Positions 9,303 through 18,763 of a DNA stretch of 64,000 nucleotides are shown here, piece after piece. Source of the stretch: Sphingobium sp. WTD-1 (GTDB lineage: Bacteria; Pseudomonadota; Alphaproteobacteria; Sphingomonadales; Sphingomonadaceae); assembly GCF_030128825.1 (NCBI RefSeq), contig NZ_CP119127.1, positions 664,001-728,000 of the forward strand, in the 5' to 3' direction. The first letter of the stretch is position 1; every line of letters begins with the position of its first letter. The position numbers and the translations under genes were made by a program. Below the pieces are notes generated by a model. That model worked only from the letters and a program-made list of their open reading frames with translations. It was not told the origin of the DNA and searched no databases.

Positions 9303-10670
9303 CTAAATCCGCTCGAACAGCAGCTTCATGCCGGTCCGCGGGCGGATGGTGAGGCGGCTGATGGGTTCGGGTTTGAAGCCGGCGGGCATGGTGAGGCGGT
9401 AGCGGCGGATGACCGAGGCGATCACGGTCATCACCTCCTGCTGGGCGAAGCCGGCGCCGACGCAGACGCGCGGGCCGCGGCCGAAGGGGAACCAGGCCTG
9501 TTTCACCATGTCGGCATTGGCCGGATCATCGAACCGGTCGGGATCGAAGGCGTGCGGGCAGGCCCAGTTGTCCTTGTTGCGCTGGGTCAGCCAGGGCGCG
9601 ACGACCAGCATCGATCCTTCTTCCAGCTGCTTGTCGCGCATCTCCATCGGACAGGTGACTTCGCGCGGGAAGAAGGCGACCGGCGGATAGAGGCGCAGCG
9701 TTTCGCGGAAGATGTTGCGGACATGGCCCATATCCTTGAGCATCGGCGCGGTCAGCACATCGTCGCCGGCGATGCCGGCCACTTCGGCGCGCACCCGATC
9801 CTGGATATGGGCGCATTCGGCCAGCATGTAGAGCGCCCAGGTCATGGTGCTGGCCGAGGTTTCATGGCCGGCAAGGAAGATGGTCGACACCTGTTCCATC
9901 ACCTGTTCGCAGGTGAAATGGGCGCCGGTCTGCGCATCCTGCACCTCGATCAGCGACTGGAGAATGTCGCGATGGGGCGCCTCGCCCCGGTCATGATAGC
10001 CTTCGTAGCGGGCCTCAACGATCGGGCGGAACACGTCATGGATGGCGCGGGCCGGCCCTTTCGAGCGTTTCTCGAACCAGCCGGCGGGGATGCCGTAGAG
10101 GCGCAGCATCGAGGCGGAATGGGCGAGCCGCTGGAACCGGCCGAAGGCGGTATGGATGATGTTGGAGCGTTCTTCGTCCAGCGTCTGCGAGAAGAGGGTG
10201 CGGAAGATGATGTCGGCCGCGACATGGGTCATCATCGGGTCGATATCGACCGGCTTTGATCGATCGGCAGCATCGAGCCGGGCGAGCAGATCGTCGGCGG
10301 CGGCGACCATCAGCGGCATGGAACGATTGAGCGCGGTATGGGCAAAGGCGGGATTGACCATTGCCCGCTGGCTTTCCCAATCCTCGCCATTGGCGGAGAA
10401 GACCGAATTGCCGATCAGCGGATCGAGATTGCGGACCAGTTCGCTATGCTTGGGGAAGGCAGTGCCGCCCTTGAGGATCTTGTCCACCAGCGGCAGTTCA
10501 TTGGCGATATACATGGTCTGACCCGGCATGCGGATCTCGCCCATCTTCATCGTATAGCTCTTATCGAACAGCACATGGATCCAGCTGTGCCAGCCGCGCA
10601 GGAAGCGCTTGACGAGGCCGCGCTTCGATCTGGGCGGCTCGGGATAGGGGGGCGTGAAGGGCGCGCTCAC
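9303..10670 (-). CDS. Cytochrome P450
   Basis: 455 aa haem monooxygenase. The I-helix oxygen-binding motif AGHETSAST, the K-helix ExxR (RETLRLYPP) and the haem-cysteine loop FGRGPRVCVGAGFA are all intact. No N-terminal membrane anchor is present, so it is a soluble bacterial P450 that needs a ferredoxin/reductase partner, none of which is encoded nearby. The start is GTG (10670), overlapping the stop of the membrane hydrolase gene by GTGA, so the two are translationally coupled. Sequence style (ERSNIIHTAFGRFQRL, LRLYGIPAGW) resembles fatty-acid or lipid hydroxylating P450s, but the substrate is not known. Confidence 0.93.
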   Translation of the reverse strand: MSAPFTPPYPEPPRSKRGLVKRFLRGWHSWIHVLFDKSYTMKMGEIRMPGQTMYIANELPLVDKILKGGTAFPKHSELVRNLDPLIGNSVFSANGEDWESQRAMVNPAFAHTALNRSMPLMVAAADDLLARLDAADRSKPVDIDPMMTHVAADIIFRTLFSQTLDEERSNIIHTAFGRFQRLAHSASMLRLYGIPAGWFEKRSKGPARAIHDVFRPIVEARYEGYHDRGEAPHRDILQSLIEVQDAQTGAHFTCEQVMEQVSTIFLAGHETSASTMTWALYMLAECAHIQDRVRAEVAGIAGDDVLTAPMLKDMGHVRNIFRETLRLYPPVAFFPREVTCPMEMRDKQLEEGSMLVVAPWLTQRNKDNWACPHAFDPDRFDDPANADMVKQAWFPFGRGPRVCVGAGFAQQEVMTVIASVIRRYRLTMPAGFKPEPISRLTIRPRTGMKLLFERI

Positions 10671-11791
10671 GGGATCGTCCGAAAGGCGGCGACCGCCTCG
10701 TCCACGGTGCGGCGGCCGGCGGTCAGGCTCACGAAATCCAGCGGCGACAGGCGGTCGCCGACCCTGAGATAATCGAAATGCGCCTCATATTTGTTGGACC
10801 AGCCCCCGTGATAATTTTCGGCCAAGTAGAAGAGATGGAAACGCGGCGATAGCATGTCCACCCGCGCGGCAAATTGATCGGCGACAAGGCGCAGCGGATT
10901 GACGTTGTAATAGGCTGCGCCGTCGGGCGGCGAGCTGATGTCGACATAGCGGAAAGGCTGGTCGGCGAGCGCTTTCAGGTCGGCATGATACCAGAGCGCG
11001 TCGCGGCGCAGGCCGATCACCGGCACCACCTGCCCCATGCCGACCATGACGAAATGATCGGGCAGCGCGCCGTTACGTATGGCAAGGATGCGGCGCAGCA
11101 GGCTCATGCCCAGGATCGTGCCGGCGCTGTGGGTGACGAGCTGGATCTCGTCCCAGTCGCCGTCCAGCTCCGCCGCGATGCGGGCGGCGAACTGGTCGAG
11201 CCGGGCATCGAGTTCGTCGCCCGGCCCGTCGGCGGCGAGCGCGCCATGATAGGTCATGAAGCGCAGCAGCCAGGGCACGACCAGCTTGTCGAGGATGCGG
11301 CCGGAGAAGACGGCGCTGATGCCGATGCCGACCAGCGCACTGGCCCAGAAGGGCAGCAGCAGCGACAGCAGCAGCGCCGGGACCAGCGCCAGCAGCAGCG
11401 GGATCAGCACGGCCAGGATCGGCGGATAGAGGATGGTGATGACCGGACCGCGGCGCAATTTGCGCATCCGGCCGAACTGCATCAACCGGGCATGGCCGGC
11501 ATAGGCGCGAGCCGCGCGCCAGGCGAGGGTGAAGGGATGGCGGATCCAGACCTTGCCGATCAAATCTTCCCAGCGAAGATATTCATAGTCGGTCTCGACC
11601 CCGGCGCTGGCGTTGGAGACGGTCCACAGCGCCGAGTTGGCGGGGCCGGCGCGGCGCGCGCTGACCGCCACCGCTTCGCCGGTCAGCGCGGTGTAGCGGG
11701 CCGCCTGATCGCGATAGAGCTGGTGATAGAAACGGACGCCGCGCGGATCAAAACCACCCAGGTAAAAGACTTTACGCTTGAATTTCTGCAC
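10667..11791 (-). CDS. Membrane-associated alpha/beta hydrolase-like protein
   Basis: 374 aa from GTG 11791 (MQKFKRKVFYLGGFDPRG). Two adjacent long hydrophobic stretches in the middle (around ILYPPILAVLIPLLLALVPA and the following LLPFWASALVGIGISAVF) predict a membrane hairpin. Downstream, QLVTHSAGTILGMSLL contains a lipase-like nucleophile elbow (THSAG instead of GHSxG) and the YFLAE/YHGG region near the C-terminus could supply a histidine. The stop overlaps the P450 start. An in-frame extension upstream is open but has no better start codon before the divergent gene. Function unknown; context with a P450 and a phospholipase A2-like protein suggests lipid processing. Confidence 0.65.
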   Translation of the reverse strand: MQKFKRKVFYLGGFDPRGVRFYHQLYRDQAARYTALTGEAVAVSARRAGPANSALWTVSNASAGVETDYEYLRWEDLIGKVWIRHPFTLAWRAARAYAGHARLMQFGRMRKLRRGPVITILYPPILAVLIPLLLALVPALLLSLLLPFWASALVGIGISAVFSGRILDKLVVPWLLRFMTYHGALAADGPGDELDARLDQFAARIAAELDGDWDEIQLVTHSAGTILGMSLLRRILAIRNGALPDHFVMVGMGQVVPVIGLRRDALWYHADLKALADQPFRYVDISSPPDGAAYYNVNPLRLVADQFAARVDMLSPRFHLFYLAENYHGGWSNKYEAHFDYLRVGDRLSPLDFVSLTAGRRTVDEAVAAFRTIP

Positions 11792-11812
11792 TGCCCCGGT
11801 CCTAATCGGGAC

Positions 11813-12106
11813 ATGACCACGCCCGAACGCGACTATTGCTATTTCATAGACCATCGCAAATACAACCGGAATGTCGGCTGTAGGAAGCATGACAATATGT
11901 ATGGCATCAATGGCGGCGGCAGCGAGCGCGACCGCTGGCGCGCCGACATGACATTCTATCGCCATATGAAGGCCAATGGCGATCCGATGGCGCTGCCCTC
12001 GCTGATCGCCTGCCTGACCTTTGGCTGGTTCTGCTGGAATTATCATCCCGGCAAGGGGCTGTGGCGCGGACAATTGTTGCGCCGCTTCGCAAAGGCGCCC
12101 AAGTGA
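11813..12106 (+). CDS. Small protein with a phospholipase A2-like HD motif
   Basis: 97 aa. The segment [11 protein letters not shown] followed ~16 residues later by [12 protein letters not shown] has the layout of prokaryotic secreted phospholipase A2: CxxHDxxY helix with the His-Asp pair and a second helix with an Asp and aromatic residues (D-x-x-F-Y). An upstream DYCYF could pair by disulfide or support the calcium loop. No signal peptide is visible. A hydrophobic stretch near residues 61-76 ([15 protein letters not shown]) may contact the membrane. The ATG at 11813 is only 21 bases from the divergent hydrolase start, so promoters must overlap coding sequence. kdsA begins 5 bases after the stop. 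The PLA2 assignment is inference from the motif. Confidence 0.55.
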   Translation: MTTPERDYCYFIDHRKYNRNVGCRKHDNMYGINGGGSERDRWRADMTFYRHMKANGDPMALPSLIACLTFGWFCWNYHPGKGLWRGQLLRRFAKAPK

Positions 12107-12111
12107 GCGGC

Positions 12112-12939
12112 ATGAGCGATCCCAAGCATGTGAAGGTCGGCCCGGTTACTTTCGGCAACGACCTGCCCTTCGTCCTGATTTCCGGCCCCTGCCAGATCGA
12201 GAGCCGCGACCATGCGCTGTTCATGGCCGATGCGCTGGCCAAGGCGGCGGCAGATGCGGGCGTGCCCTTCATCTTCAAGAGCAGCTTCGACAAGGCCAAC
12301 CGCACATCGGTATCGGGCAAGCGCGGCGTCGGCATCGACGCGGGGCTGGCGATCCTGGCCGAGGTGAAGGCGGTGCTGGGCTGCCCGGTGCTGACCGACA
12401 TTCATGGCCCCGAACAGGTGGAGGCGGCGGCGCAGGCGGTGGACATCCTGCAGATCCCGGCCTTTCTCTGTCGCCAGACCGACCTGCTGATCGCGGCAGG
12501 CAAGACCGGCGCGGTGATCAACGTCAAGAAGGGGCAGTTCCTGGCCCCCTGGGACATGGCGGCGGTGGCGCAGAAGGTCGCCTCGACCGGCAATGAGCGC
12601 ATATTGCTGACCGAGCGGGGCGCGAGTTTCGGCTATAATACGCTGGTCAGCGACATGCGCGCGCTGCCGGTGATGGCGGAAACGGGCTATCCCGTCGTGT
12701 TCGACGCCACCCATTCGGTGCAGCAGCCCGGCGGGCTGGGGTCGGCCTCCGGCGGCCAGCGCGACTATGCCCCGCTGCTGGCGCGCAGCGCGGTGGCGGC
12801 CGGCGTGGCGGCAATCTTCGCCGAGGCGCATGAAGACCCGGACAATGCCCCGTCGGACGGGCCGGTGATGCTGAAACTCGACTGGGTCGGGCCAATGCTG
12901 AAGCAGTTGAAGGCGATCGATAGGGTGGTGAAGGGGTAA
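12112..12939 (+). CDS. kdsA: 3-deoxy-D-manno-octulosonate 8-phosphate synthase
   Basis: 275 aa enzyme that condenses phosphoenolpyruvate with D-arabinose 5-phosphate to Kdo-8-phosphate for lipopolysaccharide inner core. Family signatures are [37 protein letters not shown] and [11 protein letters not shown]. Cys27 in GPCQIES, with His in DATHS and the downstream Glu and Asp of [15 protein letters not shown], marks the metal-dependent class (the E. coli metal-independent enzyme has Asn at the Cys position). ATG 12112 gives the standard N-terminus; a GTG at 12103 in the same frame is a weaker alternative. It follows the PLA2-like gene by 5 bases and may be cotranscribed with it. Confidence 0.95.
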   Translation: MSDPKHVKVGPVTFGNDLPFVLISGPCQIESRDHALFMADALAKAAADAGVPFIFKSSFDKANRTSVSGKRGVGIDAGLAILAEVKAVLGCPVLTDIHGPEQVEAAAQAVDILQIPAFLCRQTDLLIAAGKTGAVINVKKGQFLAPWDMAAVAQKVASTGNERILLTERGASFGYNTLVSDMRALPVMAETGYPVVFDATHSVQQPGGLGSASGGQRDYAPLLARSAVAAGVAAIFAEAHEDPDNAPSDGPVMLKLDWVGPMLKQLKAIDRVVKG

Positions 12940-12965
12940 ATTTCCCCCTTCACCCGGAAAATGCC

Positions 12966-14231
12966 TTACGGCCGGGCCTGGCCGCGGCCGCGGACGATCC
13001 ATTTATAGGTGGTGAGCCCTTCGAGCGCGACCGGACCGCGCGCGTGGAGACGGCCGGTCGAGATGCCGATTTCCGCGCCCAGGCCGAACTCGCCGCCATC
13101 GGCGAACTGGGTCGAGGCGTTCCACATCACGATCGCGCTGTCGACGGCGTTGAGGAAGCGTTCGGCCACCGCCGCATCCTCGGTGATGATCGCGTCGGTA
13201 TGATGGCTGGCATGGGCGGCGATATGGGCGATCGCCTCCTCCACGCCATCGACCAGCCGGATCGAGACGATGGCGTCGAGATATTCGGTGTCCCAATCCT
13301 CATCCGATGCGGCGACCACGCGTTCGTCCATCGCCTGCACCGCGTCATCGCCGCGCACTTCGCATTTGGCGTCGAGCAGCGCCTTCACCAGCGCGGGGGC
13401 ATGGCCATAGGCGCGGTCGATCAGTACCGTTTCGGTCGAGCCGCAGACGCCGGTGCGGCGCAGCTTGGCATTGAGCACCAGGCTTTCCGCCATGGCGGGA
13501 TCGGCCGCGCCATCGACATAGCTGTGGTTGATGCCGTCAAGATGGGCGAGGACGGGCACCCGCGCCTCTTCCTGCACGCGCGCGACCAGGCTCTTGCCGC
13601 CGCGCGGCACGATGAGATCGACGAAATCCGATGCGCGCAGCAGCGCGCCGACCACCGCGCGATCGGTGGTGGGAATGAGCTGCACCGCTTCGGCGGGCAG
13701 GCCGGCGGCGGCGATCCCCTCTGCCATGGCGGCGTGGATGGCGCGGTTGCTTTCCTTCGCCTCGCTGCCGCCGCGCAGGATTACGGCATTGCCGGCGCGC
13801 AGGCAGAGAGCTGCGGCGTCAGCGGTGACGTTGGGGCGGCTTTCATAGATGATGCCGATGACGCCCAGCGGCACGCGGACGCGGCTCAATTCCAGCCCGT
13901 TGGGGCGCACGCTGCTGTCGATCACGCTGCCGAGCGGATTGTCGAGAGTCGCGACCTGATCGACCCCGGCGGCCATGGCAGCGATCCGATCCTCGTCCAG
14001 CCGCAGCCGGTCCAGCATCGCGGCGGACAGGCCATTGTCGATGCCATTGTCCATGTCGCGCGCATTGGCGGCGAGGATAGCGGGCGCCTGATCGCGCAGC
14101 GCCTGGGCCGCGCGGCGCAGCGCGTCGACCTTCTGCGCGTCCCCGGCTGGCGCGAGCAGGGCGGCGGCGCGGCGCGCACGCGCGCCCATCTGCGCGATCA
14201 GCATTTCGGGGGTCTGCGTCAGGTCGTTCAT
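12966..14231 (-). CDS. proA: Glutamate-5-semialdehyde dehydrogenase (gamma-glutamyl phosphate reductase)
   Basis: 421 aa NADPH-dependent enzyme reducing gamma-glutamyl phosphate to glutamate semialdehyde in proline synthesis. Signature segments are [55 protein letters not shown] and the catalytic cysteine segment [15 protein letters not shown]. Length is usual for the family. ATG 14231 is preceded by GCGAGATTACCG, a weak ribosome site. proB is not adjacent. It converges with kdsA, the two stops being 26 bases apart. Confidence 0.95.
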   Translation of the reverse strand: MNDLTQTPEMLIAQMGARARRAAALLAPAGDAQKVDALRRAAQALRDQAPAILAANARDMDNGIDNGLSAAMLDRLRLDEDRIAAMAAGVDQVATLDNPLGSVIDSSVRPNGLELSRVRVPLGVIGIIYESRPNVTADAAALCLRAGNAVILRGGSEAKESNRAIHAAMAEGIAAAGLPAEAVQLIPTTDRAVVGALLRASDFVDLIVPRGGKSLVARVQEEARVPVLAHLDGINHSYVDGAADPAMAESLVLNAKLRRTGVCGSTETVLIDRAYGHAPALVKALLDAKCEVRGDDAVQAMDERVVAASDEDWDTEYLDAIVSIRLVDGVEEAIAHIAAHASHHTDAIITEDAAVAERFLNAVDSAIVMWNASTQFADGGEFGLGAEIGISTGRLHARGPVALEGLTTYKWIVRGRGQARP

Positions 14232-14420
14232 CGGTAATCTCGCTTCAAATTCGGCAGCGGCTTAGCACGAAAATGTCGCAGGACGGAACCCTGACGAAGA
14301 GGGAAGATGGTAGGGAGCGGTTGCCGGCGGCCGACCCATGGGTCGCATATGGATCGGCCGTCGGCAGGCAAGATAGTCCTGCCTCCTCGACTCACCTAGC
14401 CTTGCGGCGGTGCCAGCGCA

Positions 14421-14436
14421 TACCCCGATAGGGGTA
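14421..14436. promoter_or_regulatory. Perfect palindrome TACCCC-GATA-GGGGTA
   Basis: A 6+4+6 palindrome in the 237-base gap between proA and the LuxR gene, about 33 bases past the LuxR stop. Without a T-run it is more operator-like than terminator-like; the role is unknown. Confidence 0.3.
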
Positions 14437-14468
14437 AATTGCGCATTTCCCGTAATAAAATTCGGCAC

Positions 14469-15569
14469 TCAGCTGCTCATCATCCCGACGATGCGGACCA
14501 ATTGGGATTCCCGGCTGCAACCGGTCTTGTCATAGATGGAGCGCAATTGGGCCTTGAGCGTCTCGGCCGACACACCGCGCCGCGCCGCAATATCCGCACG
14601 GGACAGGCCTGCGGCAAGATGGATGGCGATATCCGCCTCAGCCGGGGTCAGGCGAAAGGTCCGCATCAACAGGCGGACATGCCGCTCTGTCGGAGCCCCT
14701 ACCCGTGCAACGATGATCGCACGCGGCGCAAAGGGCAGCGCCCATGGCCGCGCCGGCAATGGGAAGAATTCCAGCATGATGCCGACGCCGCCATCGGCAT
14801 CGGCCAGCGCCACCGGATCGGCTTCGCGCGCCGGCACGTCCACCACCGCGCGCACGGAGCGCAGGATGGCGCGCGTTTCGTCGCTCCGATCGCTCTGCAA
14901 CCAGCCATCGACGACCCGTAGCCGGCTGGCAGACAGTAAGGCGTCGGCGCGCGGCGTCATGCCCCCCACCCGCCCGGTCGCGTCAAGCAGCCAACAGGCG
15001 CGGTCCATGGTTTCGAACGTGCCGGCCAACAGACCAAAGCCCTGTTGCTCGATCGCGCGCTGCAACCGGACGGCATGGCGGGCATGGTTTGCGAGCTCGG
15101 CGAACAGGTTGCGCTGTTCCGCACTGGTGCGGCCATCCGCCTCGCTGCGCAACAGCGCGAAGCCGATCATCATATTATCGTCGGCGACCAGGCGCGTCTG
15201 GCAACCGTGAAAAATGTCATAATCGCTGCACAGGTCGAGATAGTCGTCGGCGCGCAACGCCTGACGCGCAATATCATAATGGGCTTCATGCACAATCGCC
15301 GGGCGCGCTGGCAGTCGGTCGGCCGCGACCCGGAAATTGAGGTCCGGGGCCGCGCCGTCGATCATCGATGACTTTTCGATGATATCCGGGGCCACGTCGC
15401 TGATCCAGTTGAAGGCCGCGGCACCAGGACCGAAACCGATCAGTTGCCCGTGGCGCGACCCCGTCGCCTGCGCCATGGCGCGCAGCGCCGCATCCCAGAG
15501 CTGTGGCTCCAGCGCGGCCGACAGAAAGAGGTCGGCCCACGGATCGCTGCCTTCGGCGTATGACGCCAT
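14469..15569 (-). CDS. LuxR-type (HTH) transcriptional regulator
   Basis: 366 aa. The last ~65 residues form a LuxR helix-turn-helix (RLTPAEADIAIHLAAGLSRA followed by DIAARRGVSAETLKAQLRSI). The N-terminal ~290 residues have a PAS/GAF-like alternation of strands and helices but no autoinducer-domain signature that I recognise; there is no receiver domain either. The ATG at 15569 has a strong ribosome site (AGGGGG six bases upstream). It stands alone between proA and a methyltransferase gene in the same direction. Ligand and targets are unknown. Confidence 0.85.
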   Translation of the reverse strand: MASYAEGSDPWADLFLSAALEPQLWDAALRAMAQATGSRHGQLIGFGPGAAAFNWISDVAPDIIEKSSMIDGAAPDLNFRVAADRLPARPAIVHEAHYDIARQALRADDYLDLCSDYDIFHGCQTRLVADDNMMIGFALLRSEADGRTSAEQRNLFAELANHARHAVRLQRAIEQQGFGLLAGTFETMDRACWLLDATGRVGGMTPRADALLSASRLRVVDGWLQSDRSDETRAILRSVRAVVDVPAREADPVALADADGGVGIMLEFFPLPARPWALPFAPRAIIVARVGAPTERHVRLLMRTFRLTPAEADIAIHLAAGLSRADIAARRGVSAETLKAQLRSIYDKTGCSRESQLVRIVGMMSS

Positions 15570-15679
15570 ATAACCCCCTTGTCCCCATGCAATGGGTCGC
15601 TCAAGTCCAGAGCGGAGTCAAATGGCCAGCAGGCGCGAATACGTAATTTCCGCCATATATTGATGCAGATCAGGAAAGA

Positions 15680-16327
15680 TCAGGCCGCCTGGGCCAGCGC
15701 CTCTTCCTTGGCCGCGCGGAACAGGCGACAGGGCGGGACGTTGCGCCATTCCAGTTCGTCACTGACCTGGTCGAACAGCGGGTCGATGAGGCGGCGGACA
15801 TAGCGCGAATATTGGTAGATGATGAAGCTGCCACCCGGACGCAGCACGGCGCGCGTCTCTTCACAGATGGTTTCGCCCACGCCCGTCGGCAGGGTGGAGA
15901 AAGGCAGGCCCGAAAGGACATAGTCGGCCTTCTGATAGCCCGCTTCCTTGACGAAGCGGCGCACGTCGGCAGCCGAGCCATGGACCACGCGCAGGCGCGG
16001 ATCGTCGATCGCATCCTCCAGATAGGCGACGAAATCGAGATTGAGGTCGATCGCCAGCAAGGTGGCATCAGGATGCATCCGGTCGAGAATGGCCTGGGTG
16101 AAGGTGCCGACGCCGGGACCATATTCGACGAACAGGCGGGTCCGTGCCCAGTCGACGCCGTCCAGCGAGCGCGCGACCAGTTGCGACGAGGAGGGGATGA
16201 CCGAACCGATCATGCCGGGATGCTTCATGAACTGGCGGAAGAACATGGCCCACTGGCTGCGGAAGGAGCGGCTGCCACCGCGCGTCGAAATCCTGGTCTT
16301 CTTGTCTTTGAACGGTAGGGAGGCCAT
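15680..16327 (-). CDS. Class I SAM-dependent methyltransferase, phospholipid N-methyltransferase-like (COG3963)
   Basis: 215 aa. A basic N-terminus is followed by the family segment KHPGMIGSVIPSSSQLVARS, then the SAM-binding motif I VEYGPGVGTFTQAIL, acidic motif II LLAIDLNLDFVAYLED and the motif IV-like YVLSGLPFSTLP. This arrangement is that of the bacterial phospholipid N-methyltransferase family related to rRNA adenine dimethylases. It could methylate phosphatidylethanolamine on the way to phosphatidylcholine at the inner membrane, though sphingomonad members have not been assigned here by experiment. ATG 16327 was chosen over the preceding TTG codon. Confidence 0.75.
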   Translation of the reverse strand: MASLPFKDKKTRISTRGGSRSFRSQWAMFFRQFMKHPGMIGSVIPSSSQLVARSLDGVDWARTRLFVEYGPGVGTFTQAILDRMHPDATLLAIDLNLDFVAYLEDAIDDPRLRVVHGSAADVRRFVKEAGYQKADYVLSGLPFSTLPTGVGETICEETRAVLRPGGSFIIYQYSRYVRRLIDPLFDQVSDELEWRNVPPCRLFRAAKEEALAQAA

Positions 16328-16411
16328 CAAAATCCGCCTGACTGACTAACAAAATCGGCCTCGCAAAATTGATGTCCGCTGGCAAGCGGCTTTGCGCGCC
16401 ATGAGATAGAA

Positions 16412-16453
16412 CGCGCGGCCAGGCGATGGGTTCACCCCGCCTCCGGCCGCGCG
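16412..16453 (-). terminator. GC-rich hairpin after the CDC48-like gene
   Basis: Arms CGCGCGGCC (16412-16420) and GGCCGCGCG (16445-16453) lie 16 bases past the stop of the leftward ATPase gene. There is no T-run, so it is a possible terminator or stabilising 3' stem. Confidence 0.4.
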
Positions 16454-16468
16454 CTTATCCCAAGTCCA

Positions 16469-18763
16469 TCAGCGTTCGCGGGCGCGCAGCATGCCGGGCG
16501 CGATGAAGCCGATCGGATCGACCTGCATCGCGCTCTGCTTCAAGGTCGCCTGGATCTGCTCATATTCCCGCTCCATTTCCGGCGTGACCGAGGCGCGGGT
16601 TTCCTCCAGCGCCGCCTCGAAATGGGCCATGGTGACGGCTTCGACCCGCAGCGACTGGCGCAGCGCGATGAGGCCAGCCCGGCGGGACAGATCCTCCAGA
16701 TCCGCGCCGGTGAACCGCTCCGTCCGCTGCGCGAGTTGGTCGAGATCGACATCGCCGGCCAGCGGCATCTTCTTCGTATGGATCGCCAGGATGCGCTTGC
16801 GCCCGGCCTGGTCGGGCACCGGCACATAGATGAGTTCGTCGAAGCGGCCGGGGCGCAGCAGCGCCGGATCGACCAGGGTCGGCCGGTTGGTGGCGCCGAT
16901 GACGACCACCGACTGCAATTCCTCCAGCCCGTCCATTTCGGCGAGGATGGTGTTGACCACCCGCTCCGTTACGGCCGGCTCGCCAAGGCCACCGCCACGG
17001 GCGGGGACCAGGCTGTCCAGTTCGTCGATAAAGATGACGGTCGGCGCCACCTGTCGCGCGCGGGCGAACAGGCGGGCAATCTGCTGCTCGCTCTCTCCAT
17101 ACCATTTGGACAGGAGGTCGCTCGACTTGGTGGCGATGAAATTGGCCTGCGCCTCACGCGCGACCGCCTTGGCCAGCAATGTCTTGCCGGTGCCCGGCGG
17201 ACCATAGAGGAGGAAGCCCTTGGCCGGGCGGATGCCCAGGCGCCGGAAGGCGTCGGGATCCTTGAGCGGCAGTTCGACCCCTTCCTTGAGGCGCATCTGG
17301 GCATCGTCCAGGCCGCCAATGTCGGCCCAGCCGATATTGGGCGCCTGCACCATCACCTCGCGCATGGCCGAGGGCTGGACCCGCTTGATCGCCGAGAGGA
17401 AATCCTCCCGCGTGACCGACAGATCCTCCAGCACGTCGGGCGGGATCGTGCCTTCCTCCAGATTAAGGCGCGGCATCAGCCGGCGCACCGTCTCGATCGC
17501 GGCCTCGCGGGTCAGCGCGGCAAGATCGGCGCCGACAAAGCCATAGGTCATGCGCGCCAGTTCGGCGAGATCGACCCGGTCGCCGAGCGGCATGCCGCGG
17601 GTATGGATGCCCAATATCTCGCGCCGGCCGCGTTCGTCGGGCACGCCGACGACGATTTCGCGGTCGAACCGGCCGGGTCGGCGCAGCGCTTCATCGATCG
17701 CCTCGGGCCGGTTGGTGGCGGCGATGACGACCAGATTGGTGCGCGGCTCCAGCCCGTCCATCAGCGTGAGAAGCTGGGCGACGAGGCGCTTTTCCGTCTC
17801 GCCGGTGACCTGACCGCGCTTGGGCGCGATCGAGTCGATCTCGTCGATAAAGAGGATGGAGGGTGCCGCCTTGGCCGCTTCCTCGAAAATGTCGCGCAGC
17901 TTCTTTTCCGACTCGCCATAGGCCGAGCCCATGATTTCGGGGCCGTTGATGAGGAAGAATTCGGCTTCCGATTCATTGGCGACGGCGCGGGCGAGCCGGG
18001 TCTTACCGGTGCCCGGCGGTCCATGGAGCATGACCCCCTTGGGCGGATCGACGCCCAGTCGCTCGAACAATTCGGGATAGCGCAGCGGTAGCTCGACCAT
18101 CTCGCGCAATTGGTCGATCGTTTCGGCCATGCCGCCGACATCATCATAGGTGACGTCGGCCCGGCGGGATTCACGCGGCTCCTCATATTCGGCGCGCAGT
18201 TCCACCTCGGTCTCGGCATCGATATGGACGATGCCCTTGGGCACGGTCGACACCACGATCAGGCGGATTTCCTGCAGCGCATAGGCCGGCGCCGCCAGCA
18301 TCTGTCGCAGATGGGCCGGCATGTCGCCGGGCGGCACCTGTTGCTGGCCGGCGGTGGCGACGACATCGCCCGCGACAAGCGGCCGCTGAAAGAAAACCCG
18401 CTTCAGTGCATCGGGATTGCCCTGGAGCCGGAGATTATTTTGTGCAGGCGCGAACACCACGCGCTGGGCCGGACGCGGATCGATCTTGCGCAGCTGGACG
18501 AAGTCGCCCGAGCCGACGCCGGCATTGGCGCGCTGCAAACCATCCAGCCGCAACACGTCCAGCCCCTCATCTTCCTTGTAGGGACGCACTACCCGAGCCG
18601 GAGTCGAACGCTTGCCGACAATCTCTACGACATCGCCTTCGGCCAACTGCAATTCGGCCATTACCGTCAGCGGAAGCCGCGCCAAACCGCGCCCCGCATC
18701 TTCCGGCCGCGCGTTGGCGACCTGAATCCTGCGTCCGCTGCTATCCTGATCGGCCATGGTCAT
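16469..18763 (-). CDS. CDC48/VCP-type double AAA+ ATPase
   Basis: 764 aa with the full architecture of archaeal VAT/CDC48: an N-terminal substrate-recognition double-psi barrel (about 1-190, starting RRIQVANARPEDAGRGLARL), D1 AAA module with Walker A GPPGTGKTR at 248-256, Walker B ILFIDEIDS and arginine-finger region RRPGRFDRE, then D2 with Walker A GPPGTGKTL at 521-529, FIDELDSLVP and LLRPGRFDE. Such hexamers unfold proteins, often for a protease. The C-terminus (LRARER) lacks the HbYX tail that docks on proteasomes. Start ATG 18763 has AAAGGACGGGG upstream; a second ATG at 18757 is equally possible. It is monocistronic as far as can be seen. Most bacteria lack this protein, but it occurs in sphingomonads and some others. 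Confidence 0.92.
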   Translation of the reverse strand: MTMADQDSSGRRIQVANARPEDAGRGLARLPLTVMAELQLAEGDVVEIVGKRSTPARVVRPYKEDEGLDVLRLDGLQRANAGVGSGDFVQLRKIDPRPAQRVVFAPAQNNLRLQGNPDALKRVFFQRPLVAGDVVATAGQQQVPPGDMPAHLRQMLAAPAYALQEIRLIVVSTVPKGIVHIDAETEVELRAEYEEPRESRRADVTYDDVGGMAETIDQLREMVELPLRYPELFERLGVDPPKGVMLHGPPGTGKTRLARAVANESEAEFFLINGPEIMGSAYGESEKKLRDIFEEAAKAAPSILFIDEIDSIAPKRGQVTGETEKRLVAQLLTLMDGLEPRTNLVVIAATNRPEAIDEALRRPGRFDREIVVGVPDERGRREILGIHTRGMPLGDRVDLAELARMTYGFVGADLAALTREAAIETVRRLMPRLNLEEGTIPPDVLEDLSVTREDFLSAIKRVQPSAMREVMVQAPNIGWADIGGLDDAQMRLKEGVELPLKDPDAFRRLGIRPAKGFLLYGPPGTGKTLLAKAVAREAQANFIATKSSDLLSKWYGESEQQIARLFARARQVAPTVIFIDELDSLVPARGGGLGEPAVTERVVNTILAEMDGLEELQSVVVIGATNRPTLVDPALLRPGRFDELIYVPVPDQAGRKRILAIHTKKMPLAGDVDLDQLAQRTERFTGADLEDLSRRAGLIALRQSLRVEAVTMAHFEAALEETRASVTPEMEREYEQIQATLKQSAMQVDPIGFIAPGMLRARER

